Positions 30,292 to 39,241 of a stretch of DNA of 64,000 nucleotides are shown here, in pieces. The translations under genes were made by a program, and so were the position numbers. Within the stretch, counting starts at the first letter, position 1, and each line of letters starts with the position of its first letter. The DNA is from Streptomyces phaeolivaceus (GTDB taxonomy: Bacteria > Actinomycetota > Actinomycetes > Streptomycetales > Streptomycetaceae), in contig NZ_CP045096.1 of the NCBI RefSeq assembly GCF_009184865.1, positions 8,618,001-8,682,000 on the forward strand, written 5' to 3'. The notes under the pieces were generated by a model. It searched no databases. It was not told where the DNA came from and saw nothing but the letters and a program-made list of their open reading frames with translations.

Positions 30292-31863
30292 TCAGCCGCG
30301 GAAGCCCAGCAGGCCGTGCAGCGTCGAGCCCCGGGACGAGGCGGACGCGGCCTTGGTGCTCAGGGGCTTCGGCTCGGCGAGCTTCTCGCAGGTGGCGTCG
30401 ATCTCGCCCTGTCCGCGCGGCACCTTGCCGTCGGTCAGGTACGCCGACAGATGCTTGTCGAGACAGGCGTTGCCGCTCAGCGAGATCCCGTGGTTCCCGC
30501 CGCCCTGCTCGACGACCAGGCTGGAGCCGCGCAGCAGATGGTGGGTGACGACCCCGCCCTCGTACGGGGTGGCCGCGTCGTCCGTCGCCTGGAAGATCAG
30601 GACCGGCGGCAGCGCGGTGTTGGAGACGTCCACGGGGTCCTGGGACTTCGTGGGCCAGAACGCGCAGGGCGCGTTGTACCAGGCGTTGTTCCAGGTCATG
30701 AAGGGCGCCTTCTCGTACGCCGCCCAGTTGTCGTCGCGCCACTCGTTCCAGTCGCGCGGCCAGCGCGCGTCACGGCACTGCACCGAGGTGTAGACGCTGT
30801 AGCCGTTGTCGCCGGCCGCGTCCACGGCGCCGAAGTTCTCGTACGCCTCGACCAGCGGATCGTCGTTCTTCTTCTTCGTGAAGGCCGCGAACGCCTCGGC
30901 GAGGTAGGGCCAGTAGCCGTTGTAGTAGCCGCCGGGCATGAAGGTGTCCTCCAGTTCGGAGGGGCCCACCTTGCCGTCCGCCGGCTTCTTGGCCAGCGCC
31001 GCCCGCATCGCGTACCACTTGGCCTCGATCTTCTCCGGATCGGTGCCCAGCCCGTACGTCTTGTCGTGCCTGGCGATCCAGGCCATCAGCGCCCGGTGCC
31101 GGTCGTTGAACGCCTGGTCCTGGCGGAGGTTGGCGTCGTACCAGACCCCCGTGGGATCGACCACGGAGTCCAGCACCGCGCGCCGCAGACGGCTGGGGAA
31201 GAGCTTGGCGTACACGGCGCCCAGATAGGTGCCGTACGAGTACCCGAAGTAGTTGATCTTCTTGGCGCCGAGGGCCGCGCGGATGGCGTCCATGTCCTTG
31301 GCCGTGCTGACCGTGTCGATGAACGGCAGCACGTCCGCGTACTTCTTGGCGCAGCCGTCGGCGAAGGCCTTGGCGCGCTTGAGGTTGGCCCGCTCGATCT
31401 TGGGGCTGGTCGGCAGGGAGTCGGGGCGCACCGGTGCGAAGTGGCCCGTCCGGCAGTTCAGCGCGGGCTTGCTGGCGCCGACGCCACGCGGGTCGAAACC
31501 GATGACGTCGTACTGCGCCGCCACCTTCTTCGGCAGCGAGGACGCCACGAAGCCGGCCAGTGAGCGGCCCCTGCCGCCGGGGCCGCCGGGGTTGACCAAC
31601 AGGGGCCCCTGGTACGTCTTCGCGGTGTGCGCGACGCGGGAGAGGGCGAGCGTGATCTTCTTGCCGTTCGGCTTGCCGTGGTCCAGCGGCACCTTCAGGG
31701 TGGCGCACTGGAGCTTCGGATAGTCGGCGGTGGCGCACTTCTTCCAGGCGGGCTTGGCCACCGGGACGGTGACCAGGGCGCCGCTCGCGCCGGCCGGGAC
31801 CGCCGTGACCATTCCGGCCAACACGGCCGCGGCACCGCACAGAGCAGCTGCGCGTTTCTTCAT
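30292..31863 (-). CDS. Secreted alpha/beta-hydrolase, tripeptidyl aminopeptidase (TAP) type
   Basis: A 523-residue exported protein. MKKRAAALCGAAAVLAGMVT and the following AVPAGASG form a signal peptide. The catalytic Ser is S209 in GYSYGTYLG; NPGGPGG is the oxyanion loop; IGFDPRGVG precedes it. The C-terminal TAP-like domain has QATDDAATPYEG (Asp) and GGGNHGIS (His). Streptomyces enzymes of this type release tripeptides from protein N-termini outside the cell. Six Cys may form disulfides. Confidence 0.92.
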   Translation of the reverse strand: MKKRAAALCGAAAVLAGMVTAVPAGASGALVTVPVAKPAWKKCATADYPKLQCATLKVPLDHGKPNGKKITLALSRVAHTAKTYQGPLLVNPGGPGGRGRSLAGFVASSLPKKVAAQYDVIGFDPRGVGASKPALNCRTGHFAPVRPDSLPTSPKIERANLKRAKAFADGCAKKYADVLPFIDTVSTAKDMDAIRAALGAKKINYFGYSYGTYLGAVYAKLFPSRLRRAVLDSVVDPTGVWYDANLRQDQAFNDRHRALMAWIARHDKTYGLGTDPEKIEAKWYAMRAALAKKPADGKVGPSELEDTFMPGGYYNGYWPYLAEAFAAFTKKKNDDPLVEAYENFGAVDAAGDNGYSVYTSVQCRDARWPRDWNEWRDDNWAAYEKAPFMTWNNAWYNAPCAFWPTKSQDPVDVSNTALPPVLIFQATDDAATPYEGGVVTHHLLRGSSLVVEQGGGNHGISLSGNACLDKHLSAYLTDGKVPRGQGEIDATCEKLAEPKPLSTKAASASSRGSTLHGLLGFRG

Positions 31864-32031
31864 TCGTCAGGCCTCCCAGGACGGAGGATTTCGGGCCGTG
31901 CACGCCACGGCCTTCGTCGCATCGTCCCGGAGCGAGAGGGCGGAAGAACTCGTTCTGCCCGGACTTGACCCGATCGGGGAGGGAGAAGCGCCCGGATGCC
32001 TCCCAGGGGCCGTCGGCCCGAGGCGGGAGAG

Positions 32032-32073
32032 GCGTCAGGCATCAGGCGTCAGGCGTCAAGTGTCAGGTGTCAG
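32032..32073. repeat. Six tandem heptamers at the end of the radical SAM gene
   Basis: Six successive 7-mers: GCGTCAG, GCATCAG, GCGTCAG, GCGTCAA, GTGTCAG, GTGTCAG. Each carries TCA, which is TGA on the minus strand; the last copy supplies the stop codon of the radical SAM gene. Seven-base units shift the frame, so copy changes would still leave a stop. Confidence 0.85.
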
Positions 32074-33113
32074 AGCAGGGTCAGCTGGGTCGGGGCCGTG
32101 TCTTGGCCCGGTTCCGGCGCGACAGGCTCGCGTACCGGTGTCCGGCGCGGCAGCTCCGCGCGCCGGGGGCCCATGCCGTACTCCTGGGCCAGTTCGTGGA
32201 CCTGACGGGTGATCTGCCGCTGATACCACTTGGGGGCGTAGGCGCCCTCCGCGTACAGCAGCTCGTAACGCCGTACGAGATGGGGGTGGTGGCGCTCCAG
32301 CCAGGCCGTGTACCACTCGCGTGCGCCGGGCCGCAGATGCAGCACCAGCGGGGTCACGGAGGTGGCGCCGGAGGCCGCGATCGCGCGCACGGTGGCGCGC
32401 AGCCGGTCGGGGTGGTCGCTGAGGAACGGGAGTACGGGGGCCATCAGGACCCCGCAGTCGATGCCGAGGCTTGTGAAGGCGCGCACCACGTCCAGCCGGC
32501 GTTCCGGGGCGGGGGTGCCCGGTTCGACCGTGCGCCACAGCTCGGGGTCGGTGAAGCCGACGGAGACGGAGATGCCGACCTCGGTGACCTCCGCCGCCTG
32601 CCGGATCAGATCCAGGTCGCGCAGGATCAACGTGCCCTTGGTCAGGATCGAGAACGGGTTCGCGTGGTCGCGCAGGGCGGCGATGATGCCCGGCATCAGC
32701 CGGTAGCGGCCCTCCGCGCGCTGGTAGCAGTCCACGTTGGTGCCCATGGCGATGTGCTCGCCGTGCCAGCGCGGTGAGGCCAGCTGCCGGCGCAGCAGTT
32801 CGGGCGCGTTGACCTTCACCACGATCTGCGAGTCGAAGTCGAGGCCCGTGTCGAGGTCCAGATAGCTGTGGGTCTTGCGGGCAAAACAGTAGACGCACGC
32901 GTGCGCGCAGCCCCGATAGGGGTTCACCGTCCATTCGAACGGCATCCGGGAGGCGCCCGGCACCCGGTTCACGATCGTCCTCGCCCGGACCTCGTGGAAG
33001 GTCACGCCGCGGAATTCCGGGGTGTCGAAGGTCCGGCTCGTCACCCTGTCCGCGCCGAACAGCGCGGCGTCCCGGGCCGTGGCGGTGTTCTCGGCCAGAT
33101 GGTCCCAGCGCAT
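32070..33113 (-). CDS. Rv2578c-type radical SAM protein
   Basis: A 347-residue radical SAM enzyme. NPYRGCAHACVYCFARKTH has the three cluster Cys with C-x3-C-x2-C spacing and aromatic residue before the last. Downstream GTNVDCYQRAEGRYRLMPGI, FSILTKGTLILRDLDL and VSVGFTDPELWRTVEPG match the Rv2578c/SplB-like group. Photoproduct-lyase relationship is distant and the true reaction is unknown. Start MRWDHLAE at 33113 has GAGGAGG close upstream. An SOS-like box sits in the promoter. Confidence 0.88.
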   Translation of the reverse strand: MRWDHLAENTATARDAALFGADRVTSRTFDTPEFRGVTFHEVRARTIVNRVPGASRMPFEWTVNPYRGCAHACVYCFARKTHSYLDLDTGLDFDSQIVVKVNAPELLRRQLASPRWHGEHIAMGTNVDCYQRAEGRYRLMPGIIAALRDHANPFSILTKGTLILRDLDLIRQAAEVTEVGISVSVGFTDPELWRTVEPGTPAPERRLDVVRAFTSLGIDCGVLMAPVLPFLSDHPDRLRATVRAIAASGATSVTPLVLHLRPGAREWYTAWLERHHPHLVRRYELLYAEGAYAPKWYQRQITRQVHELAQEYGMGPRRAELPRRTPVREPVAPEPGQDTAPTQLTLL

Positions 33114-33141
33114 GGACGCCTCCTCGGTTGCTCTCGCGGTC

Positions 33142-33160
33142 AGAATAGAACACATGTTCT
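33142..33160 (-). promoter_or_regulatory. LexA/SOS-like palindrome overlapping a -10 element
   Basis: AGAACACATGTTCT at 33147-33160 is a perfect palindrome with the GAAC-N4-GTTC core of the actinobacterial LexA box; the outermost bases deviate from the TCGAAC/GTTCGA consensus. On the minus strand it is directly followed by TATTCT (33147-33142), a plausible -10 of the radical SAM gene. A second GAAC-rich stretch lies at 33171-33192. Confidence 0.65.
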
Positions 33161-33346
33161 CTTGATCGTGCGAACTGATTTTCGAACAACATGTGGAGGT
33201 CTCGCCACGGGGGCCGGCCGGGGACTGTCGGGGTGCCTCCGGGCAGGCCGCCGCGGGCCCTGGGGGCACCCCGATTTGGGCCCTCCGGCCGGGGGGTGGT
33301 TGGCTTTCCGCACATCCCCGAGTTACCAAGTGCTGGAGGAAGTGCA

Positions 33347-33790
33347 ATGGCGCAGGTCGAGGCCACGACCGAACGAGTCGTAGCGGCGGACGCGGAAACG
33401 GTGTTCGACACCCTCGCCGAGTACAACGGCGCGCGCGAGAAGCTGATGCCGCAGCACTTCAGTGAGTACGAGGTGCGCGAGGGCGGCGACGGCGAGGGCA
33501 CCCTCGTCCACTGGAAGCTGCAGGCCACCAAGAAGCGCGTACGCGACTGTCTGCTGGAGGTCACCGAGCCCTCCGACGGCGAACTGGTCGAGAAGGACCG
33601 CAACTCCTCCATGGTCACCGTCTGGCGGGTCACCCCGGCCGGCGAGGGCGGCTCCCGTGTCGTCGTCACCACCACCTGGCAGGGCGCCGGCGGCATCGGC
33701 GGCTTCTTCGAGAAGACCTTCGCCCCCAAGGGCCTCGCCCGGATCTACGACGCCCTGCTCGCCAACCTGGCCGCCGAGGTGGAGAAGTAG
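33347..33790 (+). CDS. SRPBCC-family (polyketide cyclase/START-like) protein
   Basis: A 147-residue single-domain protein of the SRPBCC fold. The N-terminal EATTERVVAADAETVFDTLA and the C-terminal helix FAPKGLARIYDALLANLAAEVE match this family, which binds hydrophobic ligands. No specific ligand or catalytic residue can be assigned. The ATG at 33347 follows GGAGGAAG. The leader contains a 9-bp inverted repeat (33229-33237 with 33265-33273). Confidence 0.85.
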   Translation: MAQVEATTERVVAADAETVFDTLAEYNGAREKLMPQHFSEYEVREGGDGEGTLVHWKLQATKKRVRDCLLEVTEPSDGELVEKDRNSSMVTVWRVTPAGEGGSRVVVTTTWQGAGGIGGFFEKTFAPKGLARIYDALLANLAAEVEK

Positions 33791-33960
33791 CGCCGGGAAC
33801 GCCGGGCCCAACCGGCGCCCGTCCGGGGTTCGTTGCCCCCCTCACCGGTTCGAGTGGATCTCCGTGACGCTCCCCGGAATGCCGTAACTCGCCGCACTTG
33901 CCGACAGTTGCCGCTTAACGCGGGAATTGTGCGGTAAGTGCGACGAGGGGAGCGGTACGC

Positions 33961-36390
33961 ATGGGCGCGACCACACTGGTGAAGGACGAACCGACCACCA
34001 CACCCGCTCCACCGCCACCGGCGGACGGACCTCCCCCACTCGGCCCGCACCGCGTCCGGTGGGTCTTCGCCGCACTGCTGCTCGTCCTGCTCCTCGCCGC
34101 GCTGGAGCAGATGGTCGTCGCCACCGCCCTCCCCGAGATCGTCGGCGAGCTGCACGGCGTGGACCGTATGTCCTGGACGATCGCCGCCTATCTGCTCACC
34201 GCCACCGTCACCCTGCCCGTCTACGGCAGACTCGGTGAACTCCGGGGCCACAAGGGCGTCTTCCAGTGCGCGCTCGTGGTCTTCGTGGCCGGCTCCGCGC
34301 TCGCCGGGTCCTCCCGCGGCATGGACCAGCTCATCGCGTTCCGCGCGCTCCAGGGTGTCGGCGCGGGCGGCCTCATGATCGGTGTGCAGGCGATCATGGC
34401 CGAGATCCTGCCGACCCGGCACCGGGGCCGCCATCTCGCCCTGGTGGGCGCCGTGTTCGGCCTCGCCTCCGTCGGTGGACCCCTGCTCGGCGGATGGCTC
34501 ACGGACCAACTGTCCTGGCGGTGGTGCTTCTACCTCAACGTGCCCCTCGGGCTGTTCGCCCTGACCGTCGTCACCTTCGCGCTCCGGCTGCCGAGGCCCA
34601 CGGCCAGGGGCCGCCTCGACGTCCTGGGCACGCTGCTGCTCGCCGCCGCCTCCACCTGCGCGGTCCTGCTGGCGAGTTGGGGCGGCACCGCGTACGCCTG
34701 GCACTCACGGCCCGTCCTCGGGCTCGCCGCCGGCGCGGCCCTGGCGACCGTCCTCTTCCTCGTCGCCGAACGGTTCGCCGTCCAACCCCTCGTCCCCCTG
34801 CGGCTGTTCAGGGACCCGGTCTTCGTCGTGACCGGCCTCGTGGGCGCCGCCCTCGGCATCGCCCTGTTCACCACCGCCGGTTTTCTGCCGACCCAGCTGC
34901 GGATGGTCGGCGGGATCTCCGCCACCGAGGCCGGACTGCTGATGCTGCCGATGACGGCCGGCATCGTCGGCGCGTCCGTCCTCTCCGGCCGGCTCATCGC
35001 GCACACCGGGCACTACCGGACGTACCCCGTCCTCGGCACCGCCCTGACCGCGCTGGGCGTCTGGCTGCTGTCCCGGCTGGAGACGGACACGCCCCGGCTG
35101 CAGTTCGGCATCTGGACGGCCGTCCTCGGCGCCGGTATCGGCATGGTGATGCCGGTCCTGATCCTCGCCGTGCAGAACTCCGTACGCCCCGCCGACCTCG
35201 GGCCCGCCACCGCCGCGGGCAACTACCTCCGGCAGATCGGCGGCAGCGTCGGCGTGGCCGCCTTCGGCGCGCTCCTCGTGGCCCGGCTCGCCGACCGCCT
35301 CCCGGAGCGCACGGGCGCCGTCCTCCCCGACCCCGGCTCCCTCACCCCCGGCCTCGTCCACACCCTGCCCGCCCCGCTGCGCGACGCCTATGTCGACGCC
35401 TACGCGGAGGCCCTGCCGAGGATCTTCCTGTACCTCACGCCGGTGCTCGTCCTCGGGCTCCTGATCGCCTGCTTCCTCAAGGAGAAAACCCCGGTGTCCT
35501 TCGACGAGGTTCCCGCCGAGTCCGCGTACGAGTCCACGTCCGAGTCTGTGTCCGAGTTCGAGTCCGTGTCCGCGTCCGGGCCCGTGCCCACGCCCTCCGT
35601 CCAGATCCCGCACGCGCGTTCGCCGTACGTCCCCGGGGTGCCCGTCTGCGGCACAGTCCAGCATCCCGACGGGACCGTGGTGCCCCGGGCCGCGCTCACC
35701 CTCATCGACGGCACCGGACGGCAGACCGGGCGCGGCGGCAGCGGCGAGGACGGGCGGTACGCGCTGTCCACCCCCGGGCCGGGGGCGTATGTGCTGATCG
35801 CGGCGGCCGGCGGCCACCAGCCGCAGGCCGTGAGCGTCACCGTGGGGGAGCGGCCGGTGGAGGTCGACATCGTGCTCGGCGGCGCGGGACGCCTGGTCGG
35901 GACGGTGCGCACGGCGGACGGCCGGGCGGTCGGCGACGCGACCGTCACGCTCACCAATGTGCACGGCGAGGTCGTCGTCACCACCCGCAGCGGGGAGGAG
36001 GGCGAGTACCTCATCACCGAACTGGTCGCCGGGGAGTACACCCTCGCCGCGAGCGCCCACGCCTACCGCCCCGCCGCGCTCCCCGTCACCGTCCGGGCCG
36101 CCCGCGAGACCCGTCAGGACGTCGAACTCGCCGGGGGAGCCGTCCTGCGGGGCACGGTCCGCGCCGGGGGCGGCCGACCGGTGGAGGACGCCCGCGTGAC
36201 GCTCCTCGACGCCGCCGGGAACGTCGTCGACAGCCTCACCACCGGCATCGACGGAACGTTCCGGTTCGTCGACCTCTCCTCCGGCGAGTACACGGTCATC
36301 GCCACCGGCTATCCCCCCGTCGCGACCGTGCTCCAGATCGCCGGCGGAGGCCGCACGGAACGGGATCTGCAACTGGGGTACGCGGACTGA
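33961..36390 (+). CDS. DHA2-type MFS drug exporter with C-terminal beta-sandwich tail
   Basis: An 809-residue protein. Residues about 20-500 are a 14-helix MFS transporter: LEQMVVATALPEIVGEL, GRLGELRGHKGVFQ between helices 2 and 3, and GGPLLGGWLTDQLSWRWCFY are DHA2 hallmarks. A Ser/Glu-rich linker follows. The last about 260 residues are three carboxypeptidase-regulatory-like beta-sandwich repeats (for example VCGTVQHPDGTVVPRAALTL, LVGTVRTADGRAVGDATVTL, LRGTVRAGGGRPVEDARVTL). With 14 helices the tail should be cytoplasmic, unusual for these domains. GAGGGGAG precedes the ATG. Confidence 0.9.
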   Translation: MGATTLVKDEPTTTPAPPPPADGPPPLGPHRVRWVFAALLLVLLLAALEQMVVATALPEIVGELHGVDRMSWTIAAYLLTATVTLPVYGRLGELRGHKGVFQCALVVFVAGSALAGSSRGMDQLIAFRALQGVGAGGLMIGVQAIMAEILPTRHRGRHLALVGAVFGLASVGGPLLGGWLTDQLSWRWCFYLNVPLGLFALTVVTFALRLPRPTARGRLDVLGTLLLAAASTCAVLLASWGGTAYAWHSRPVLGLAAGAALATVLFLVAERFAVQPLVPLRLFRDPVFVVTGLVGAALGIALFTTAGFLPTQLRMVGGISATEAGLLMLPMTAGIVGASVLSGRLIAHTGHYRTYPVLGTALTALGVWLLSRLETDTPRLQFGIWTAVLGAGIGMVMPVLILAVQNSVRPADLGPATAAGNYLRQIGGSVGVAAFGALLVARLADRLPERTGAVLPDPGSLTPGLVHTLPAPLRDAYVDAYAEALPRIFLYLTPVLVLGLLIACFLKEKTPVSFDEVPAESAYESTSESVSEFESVSASGPVPTPSVQIPHARSPYVPGVPVCGTVQHPDGTVVPRAALTLIDGTGRQTGRGGSGEDGRYALSTPGPGAYVLIAAAGGHQPQAVSVTVGERPVEVDIVLGGAGRLVGTVRTADGRAVGDATVTLTNVHGEVVVTTRSGEEGEYLITELVAGEYTLAASAHAYRPAALPVTVRAARETRQDVELAGGAVLRGTVRAGGGRPVEDARVTLLDAAGNVVDSLTTGIDGTFRFVDLSSGEYTVIATGYPPVATVLQIAGGGRTERDLQLGYAD

Positions 36391-36570
36391 GCGGGCCGGT
36401 GGTCATGTGGGGGGCGTGCGAGTGATCGTGCGCCTCCCGTGCGATCCGCGCGTGCGCCGGAGCCTCTGAGGGAGCAATTCGCGTATTGCCACACATCGCG
36501 AAGCTACGCGGTCGTACGGTGGTGAAGGCGGCGCAGATCTCGCGACCCGGGGGCAGAAAGGGCCTTGGCC

Positions 36571-39066
36571 ATGGACCGTGGCACCGACACGGGTGCGACC
36601 ACCGGCCACGGAGCCGGTGACGGCACGGCGGAGCACACCGCGGTCGGCCGCATCCCCCTGGCCGTGGTCGTCGTCGACCGCGGCGGTCTCGTGTCGCACT
36701 GGAGCACCGGCGCACGCCGGCTCTTCGGCACCACCAAGGACGACGCGGTGGGCCGCCCCGCCCTCGACCTGCTGCCCGTCTCCGGCGCCCTCCCGGACGA
36801 GGACGACCGCCCGCGCCACGGGGCGTACGGCGGATACGACGCCCTCGGCCACGACCTGGAGACCTCGCTCGACGGACAGCTGTCCTACCCGGCGGCGGGC
36901 CGCGCCCGGCTCACCGTGCCGGACCGCGACCGGATAGACGTCCTGTGGTGGGCCTACCCCCTGGTCGGCCCCGGCCGGGAGCGGCTCCTCGTGCTGGCCG
37001 CCGACGCCGAGACCCTGCGCGGACGGCACGACGAGGCACCGCGCGGGCGGGACGAGGAGACGGCCGTGACCGCCGTGGCCGTCGAACGCATCGCGCCCGG
37101 CTTCGCCCTGCACACCGACTTCCCCGGCGCCGAGGAACTCGCCCGCGGACTCCCCGAGATCCTGCCCAGCATGAGCGTCGGCGAGAGCGCCCGTATCGTC
37201 GCCCAGGTCCTCGAACTGGGCTATCCGGTGCTGGAGTTCAGCCAGAACGACCGGGTGCCCGTCACCCCCGACTGGGGCGTGCCCCGGCGCGCGGAGCGCC
37301 AGGCCCGGCGGGCACGCGCCGCGCGCGCCGTCGCACAGGGCCTGCCCGTCCCGGAGGACGTACGGGACGAGGGCGAGGACCTCGAACACGCGGCCGTACG
37401 CGAGCGGTTGGAGTTCCTCAACGAGGTCAGCGGACGCATCGGCACCTCGCTCGATCTGTCCCGGACCATCGTCGAGGTCAGCCGGGCGGTCGTGCCCCGC
37501 TTCACCGATGTCGCCGGCACCTATCTGCGCGAACAGGTCGTCGCCGGCGAGGGCTTCCCCGACGGCGTCCCGGACACCACCACCCTGTGGCACCGGGTCG
37601 CCGTGGAGCACACGGACGAACCGGGCCGCTGGGACGACGTCGTGCCCGTCGGCGAGGCCATGCCCTTCCCGGCGCACACCCCGTTCTTCCAGTGCATGAC
37701 CACCGGCGACCCCGTCCTCGTCCCGCGCATCAGCGAGCGGATGGGGCACGCGATCGCCGCGCAGTTCGAGAAGCGCGACATCCGGCCGCTGATCACCGGC
37801 CGCTCCATGCTGGTCGTCCCCCTGAAGGCCCGCAACGTCGTGCTCGGCTTCATGATCCTGCTGCGCCACCCGGAGCGCGAGGTCTTCGACGACATGGACC
37901 GCGTCACCGGCGCCGAACTCGCCGCCCGCGCGGGCCTCGTCCTCGACAACGCGCGTATGTACACCTACCAGGAGAACGTCGCCGAGACGCTCCAGGACAG
38001 CATGCTCCCGCAGATCGAGGCCCACATGGCGGGCTGCGACATCGCCACCCGCTACCTCCCCGGCACCCTCCTCGGGCGCGTCGGCGGCGACTGGTTCGAC
38101 TCGGTGAAACTGCCCGGCGCCCGCACCGCCCTGGTCGTCGGCGACGTCATGGGGCACGGCCTCAACTCGGCCGCGATGATGGGCCAGTTGCGCACGGCCG
38201 TACAGACCATGGCCGCCCTGGACCTGCCGCCCGCGCAGCTCCTGCGCAATCTCGACGACCTCGCCCGGCGCCTCGGCGAGCACTACCTCGCGACCTGCCT
38301 CTACGCCGTCTACGACCCCATCGCGGGCGAACTGCACCTGGCCAACGCCGGCCACATCCCGCCCGTCCTGGTCCGCGCGGTGGACGGCCGCAGCGAGCTC
38401 CTCGACCTGCCCACGGGCGCGCCCATCGGCGTCGGCGGGGTGCCCTTCGAGGCGGTACGCGTGCGCGTGGAGCCCGGCGACCGGCTGGTGATGTGCACCG
38501 ACGGGCTGGTCGAGGTGCGCGGCGAGGACATCGGTGTCGGCCTCGCCACCCTCTGCGAGTCCGCCGCCCACCCGGCCGCCTCCATGGACGACGCCTGCGA
38601 CACCATCATCCGCGCCCTCAACACCCGCGGTGGCCGCAAGGACGACGTGGCCCTGCTGATGGCCCGGCTCAACGGCATCGAACCCGAGGACGTCGCCGAG
38701 TGGCGCTTCGCCCCCGACCCGGTCGAGGCCGCACGCGCGCGTGCCGTCGTCCGTGAACAGCTCCACGTCTGGGGCCTGGCCGGCCTCGTGGACACCACCG
38801 TCCTCCTGGTCGGCGAACTCGTCACCAACGCCGTACGGCACGCGCGCGGACGCCGCGTCGAACTCCGCCTGGTGCGCGGCGACACCCTGCAGTGCGAGGT
38901 CTACGACGACGACCCCACCCTGCCGACCCTGCTCAGCGCGGGGCCCACGGACGAGCACGGCCGAGGGCTGCGCGTCCTGACCACCCTCGCCCGCGAATGG
39001 GGGACCAGCCGGACGGGCGCGGGCAAGACGGTGTGGTGCGAACTGACGCTGCCGAGGCGGCGCTGA
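36571..39066 (+). CDS. PAS-GAF-SpoIIE phosphatase with C-terminal histidine-kinase-like ATPase domain
   Basis: An 831-residue regulator. Order: N-terminal PAS (IPLAVVVVDRGGLVSHWSTG and ARRLFGTTKDDAVGRP), a further PAS-like region, GAF (about 285-465), SpoIIE/PP2C phosphatase (LQDSMLPQ, GRVGGDWFDSVKL, GDVMGHGLNSAAMMGQLRTA, CTDGLVEVRGEDI) and a C-terminal HATPase_c anti-sigma-type domain (LVGELVTNAVRHARG, DEHGRGLRVLTTLAREWG). Such proteins dephosphorylate anti-anti-sigma factors and may also phosphorylate them. ATG 36571 was chosen over TTG 36565; GAAAGG lies upstream. Confidence 0.92.
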   Translation: MDRGTDTGATTGHGAGDGTAEHTAVGRIPLAVVVVDRGGLVSHWSTGARRLFGTTKDDAVGRPALDLLPVSGALPDEDDRPRHGAYGGYDALGHDLETSLDGQLSYPAAGRARLTVPDRDRIDVLWWAYPLVGPGRERLLVLAADAETLRGRHDEAPRGRDEETAVTAVAVERIAPGFALHTDFPGAEELARGLPEILPSMSVGESARIVAQVLELGYPVLEFSQNDRVPVTPDWGVPRRAERQARRARAARAVAQGLPVPEDVRDEGEDLEHAAVRERLEFLNEVSGRIGTSLDLSRTIVEVSRAVVPRFTDVAGTYLREQVVAGEGFPDGVPDTTTLWHRVAVEHTDEPGRWDDVVPVGEAMPFPAHTPFFQCMTTGDPVLVPRISERMGHAIAAQFEKRDIRPLITGRSMLVVPLKARNVVLGFMILLRHPEREVFDDMDRVTGAELAARAGLVLDNARMYTYQENVAETLQDSMLPQIEAHMAGCDIATRYLPGTLLGRVGGDWFDSVKLPGARTALVVGDVMGHGLNSAAMMGQLRTAVQTMAALDLPPAQLLRNLDDLARRLGEHYLATCLYAVYDPIAGELHLANAGHIPPVLVRAVDGRSELLDLPTGAPIGVGGVPFEAVRVRVEPGDRLVMCTDGLVEVRGEDIGVGLATLCESAAHPAASMDDACDTIIRALNTRGGRKDDVALLMARLNGIEPEDVAEWRFAPDPVEAARARAVVREQLHVWGLAGLVDTTVLLVGELVTNAVRHARGRRVELRLVRGDTLQCEVYDDDPTLPTLLSAGPTDEHGRGLRVLTTLAREWGTSRTGAGKTVWCELTLPRRR

Positions 39067-39067
39067 G

Positions 39068-39091
39068 CCCACGGTGTCCGGTGACCGTGGG
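39068..39091 (+). terminator. Hairpin terminator after the SpoIIE-type gene
   Basis: CCCACGGT and ACCGTGGG form a perfect 8-bp stem around 8 bases, starting 2 bp after the stop codon. No T tract follows, as is common in high-GC terminators. Confidence 0.65.
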
Positions 39092-39241
39092 GTCAGGGGG
39101 CGTGCGGGGCGCGCGGAGGCGCACGGGTTCTGAACGAGAGGTGAAGGTGCGCGCAGGGTGCTTGCCCACGCGATCCGGGCGCGGTACACCGATCTGGGCC
39201 CCCGGTGCGGCGGGCCCGGCGTCACTACCGCGGGGGTGGGC

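Noticed and set aside
33229..33273. Riboswitch in the SRPBCC leader
   Set aside because: There is a 9-bp inverted repeat, but no conserved riboswitch pattern or metabolic context; a simple hairpin is enough.
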